Positions 5,248 through 5,871 of a stretch of DNA of 5,871 nt are shown here, one piece after another. Position numbers and translations under genes: made by a program. Every line of letters starts with the position of its first letter. Position 1 is the stretch's first letter. The stretch lies in contig DAOM01000252.1 of the NCBI GenBank assembly GCA_002501855.1, forward strand, positions 1 to 5,871, written 5' to 3'. The notes beneath the pieces are model-generated. The model did no database searches, was not told the origin of the DNA, and saw only the letters and a list, made by a program, of their open reading frames with translations. Origin of the DNA: Candidatus Nitrosopolaris nunavutensis. Its GTDB lineage: Archaea > Thermoproteota > Nitrososphaeria > Nitrososphaerales > Nitrososphaeraceae.

Positions 5248-5613
5248 TTAAGCGCCAATTGACCGGTTTGATATTGTCCGCCGATAATCGTCTTCAAGTC
5301 TTACAATGTCATCTTCATTAAATCTGCCATATGATATTTCAAGAATAATGCATTGTCCTTCTACTGCTTTCACCCTATGTTTTGCACCCAGTGGAATCAC
5401 AATACTTTCACCTTCTTTCAAAATTATTAATTTCTTCTCTAGTTGCACCTCTGCAATACCCTTTACGATTTTCCAGAATTCCCATCTTTCGCTGTGATAC
5501 TGAAGACTAAGTCTGGAGTTCGCATTAACATAGATTAGTTTGACTGTGCATTGCTGATTTTCGTGAAATTTTTCAAAGCTTCCCCAAGGTCTATCCTCGG
5601 AGTAAATGTCCAT
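5248..5613 (-). CDS. Stand-alone cupin of the type II phosphomannose isomerase / ManC C-terminal family
   Basis: The 121-residue product matches the cupin domain that in bacteria forms the C-terminal part of bifunctional mannose-1-phosphate guanylyltransferase / mannose-6-phosphate isomerase. That domain interconverts mannose 6-phosphate and fructose 6-phosphate, supplying GDP-mannose synthesis. Seen in order: DRPWGSFEKF at 7-16, RLSLQYH at 34-40, ERWEFWKIVKGIAEV at 42-56, the second cupin motif IPLGAKHRV at 73-81, and ILEISYGRFNEDDIVRLEDDYRR at 90-112. These are close to the family consensus and the length fits one domain; no nucleotidyltransferase domain is attached. Likely metal ligands are His40, Glu45 and His79; the usual second His of the HxH pair is Glu42, so activity is uncertain. 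ATG 5613 is supported by a TATA-like element spaced for a leaderless transcript. A non-enzymatic or sugar-sensing cupin remains possible. Confidence 0.82.
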   Translation of the reverse strand: MDIYSEDRPWGSFEKFHENQQCTVKLIYVNANSRLSLQYHSERWEFWKIVKGIAEVQLEKKLIILKEGESIVIPLGAKHRVKAVEGQCIILEISYGRFNEDDIVRLEDDYRRTISNRSIGA

Positions 5614-5631
5614 GCCAAGAAAACGTACAAA

Positions 5632-5649
5632 AGTAATTTAATAATTACT
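5632..5649 (-). promoter_or_regulatory. Cupin promoter: TATA element inside an inverted repeat
   Basis: The minus strand here reads AGTAATTATTAAATTACT. Seven-base arms (5632-5638 and 5643-5649) are exact inverted copies around a four-base spacer, and the AT-rich core lies about 25 bases upstream of the cupin ATG at 5613, right for a leaderless archaeal promoter. A repressor bound to such a palindrome would block the TATA-binding protein, so it could be an operator. AT-rich DNA can form such repeats by chance. Confidence 0.4.
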
Positions 5650-5694
5650 GTTCTATATTATTCAAACATCTACTAGTTTCTTTCAATATCACCG

Positions 5695-5724
5695 TTTCTT
5701 TTTTGAATTTATTTTTTTTTATTT
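5695..5724. other. Long T-rich tract upstream of the cupin promoter
   Basis: The plus strand has a dense T tract containing a run of nine Ts at 5712-5720. On the plus strand it would suit a transcription end, but no plus-strand gene precedes it in this part of the window. On the minus strand it is an A-tract upstream of the cupin promoter, where it might bend DNA. I cannot assign a role. Confidence 0.3.
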
Positions 5725-5811
5725 GGACATGCATTTAGCTGAGTAGAAAATATGCTACACACAGATCATAAGTAACTTGGTATAAACCAGTTGTCGTTTC
5801 ATTGCACAAAA

Positions 5812-5839
5812 GAATGAATGAATAAATGAGTGGGTGAAT
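5812..5839. repeat. Degenerate tetranucleotide tandem repeat (GAAT-like)
   Basis: Seven consecutive four-base units read GAAT, GAAT, GAAT, AAAT, GAGT, GGGT, GAAT. The first three and the last are identical, and the middle units differ by one or two bases. It is a short, partly decayed microsatellite in non-coding DNA upstream of the cupin gene, just before a second tandem repeat of different unit length. Confidence 0.6.
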
Positions 5840-5848
5840 ACGAATTTT

Positions 5849-5871
5849 ATAGTTCATAGTTCATAGTTCAT
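5849..5871. repeat. Heptanucleotide tandem repeat (ATAGTTC), cut by the window end
   Basis: Three exact copies of ATAGTTC run from 5849 to 5869 and a fourth begins at 5870, where the window stops. The full length is therefore unknown. The repeat is perfect, suggesting recent expansion by slippage. No open reading frame of note crosses it within the window. Confidence 0.75.

Noticed and set aside
5306..5497. Plus-strand frame antisense to the cupin
   Set aside because: Contained within the cupin gene, whose family match is strong.

Overview
The window looks like chromosomal DNA of an ammonia-oxidising-type archaeon (Nitrososphaeria/Thaumarchaeota). The evidence is an EF-1 alpha of archaeal type with the G1 motif GHVDNGKST, followed directly by an archaeal uS10 gene. 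The DNA is AT-rich, intergenic regions are fairly long, and several candidate TATA boxes lie about 25 bases from a start codon, as in leaderless archaeal transcripts. A Nitrososphaera/Nitrosocosmicus-like source is my inference from these traits; I could not run a search.

Layout from left to right. Bases 1-85 hold the start of a minus-strand gene cut off by the window edge, with a leaderless-type promoter. After a non-coding stretch, a plus-strand pair follows: a 45-residue single-pass membrane microprotein with a strong Shine-Dalgarno site, whose stop codon overlaps (ATGA) the start of a GH130 mannoside phosphorylase/mannosidase gene. Bases 1588-2081 contain no standard gene, but the minus strand has a startless open frame encoding a membrane segment and a Cys-rich knuckle. 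Next come two minus-strand genes overlapping by four bases (GTGA): a 108-residue protein of unknown function and a SAM-dependent, metal-dependent O-methyltransferase. The minus-strand translation operon EF-1 alpha - uS10 follows. A short plus-strand basic frame may lie divergently upstream of EF-1 alpha. The last clear gene is a minus-strand stand-alone cupin related to the C-terminal domain of type II phosphomannose isomerase / mannose-1-phosphate guanylyltransferase. The window ends in tandem repeats.

The core is ordinary housekeeping (EF-1 alpha delivers aminoacyl-tRNA to the ribosome, of which uS10 is a part) flanked by accessory genes. GH130 and the cupin share a mannose theme but are about 3.7 kb apart on opposite strands, so a joint pathway is only a suggestion. 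I see no CRISPR array, insertion sequence, tRNA or rRNA. The most unusual items are the microprotein coupled to GH130, the startless Cys-rich membrane frame, the unknown partner of the methyltransferase, and the His-to-Glu change in the cupin metal motif.
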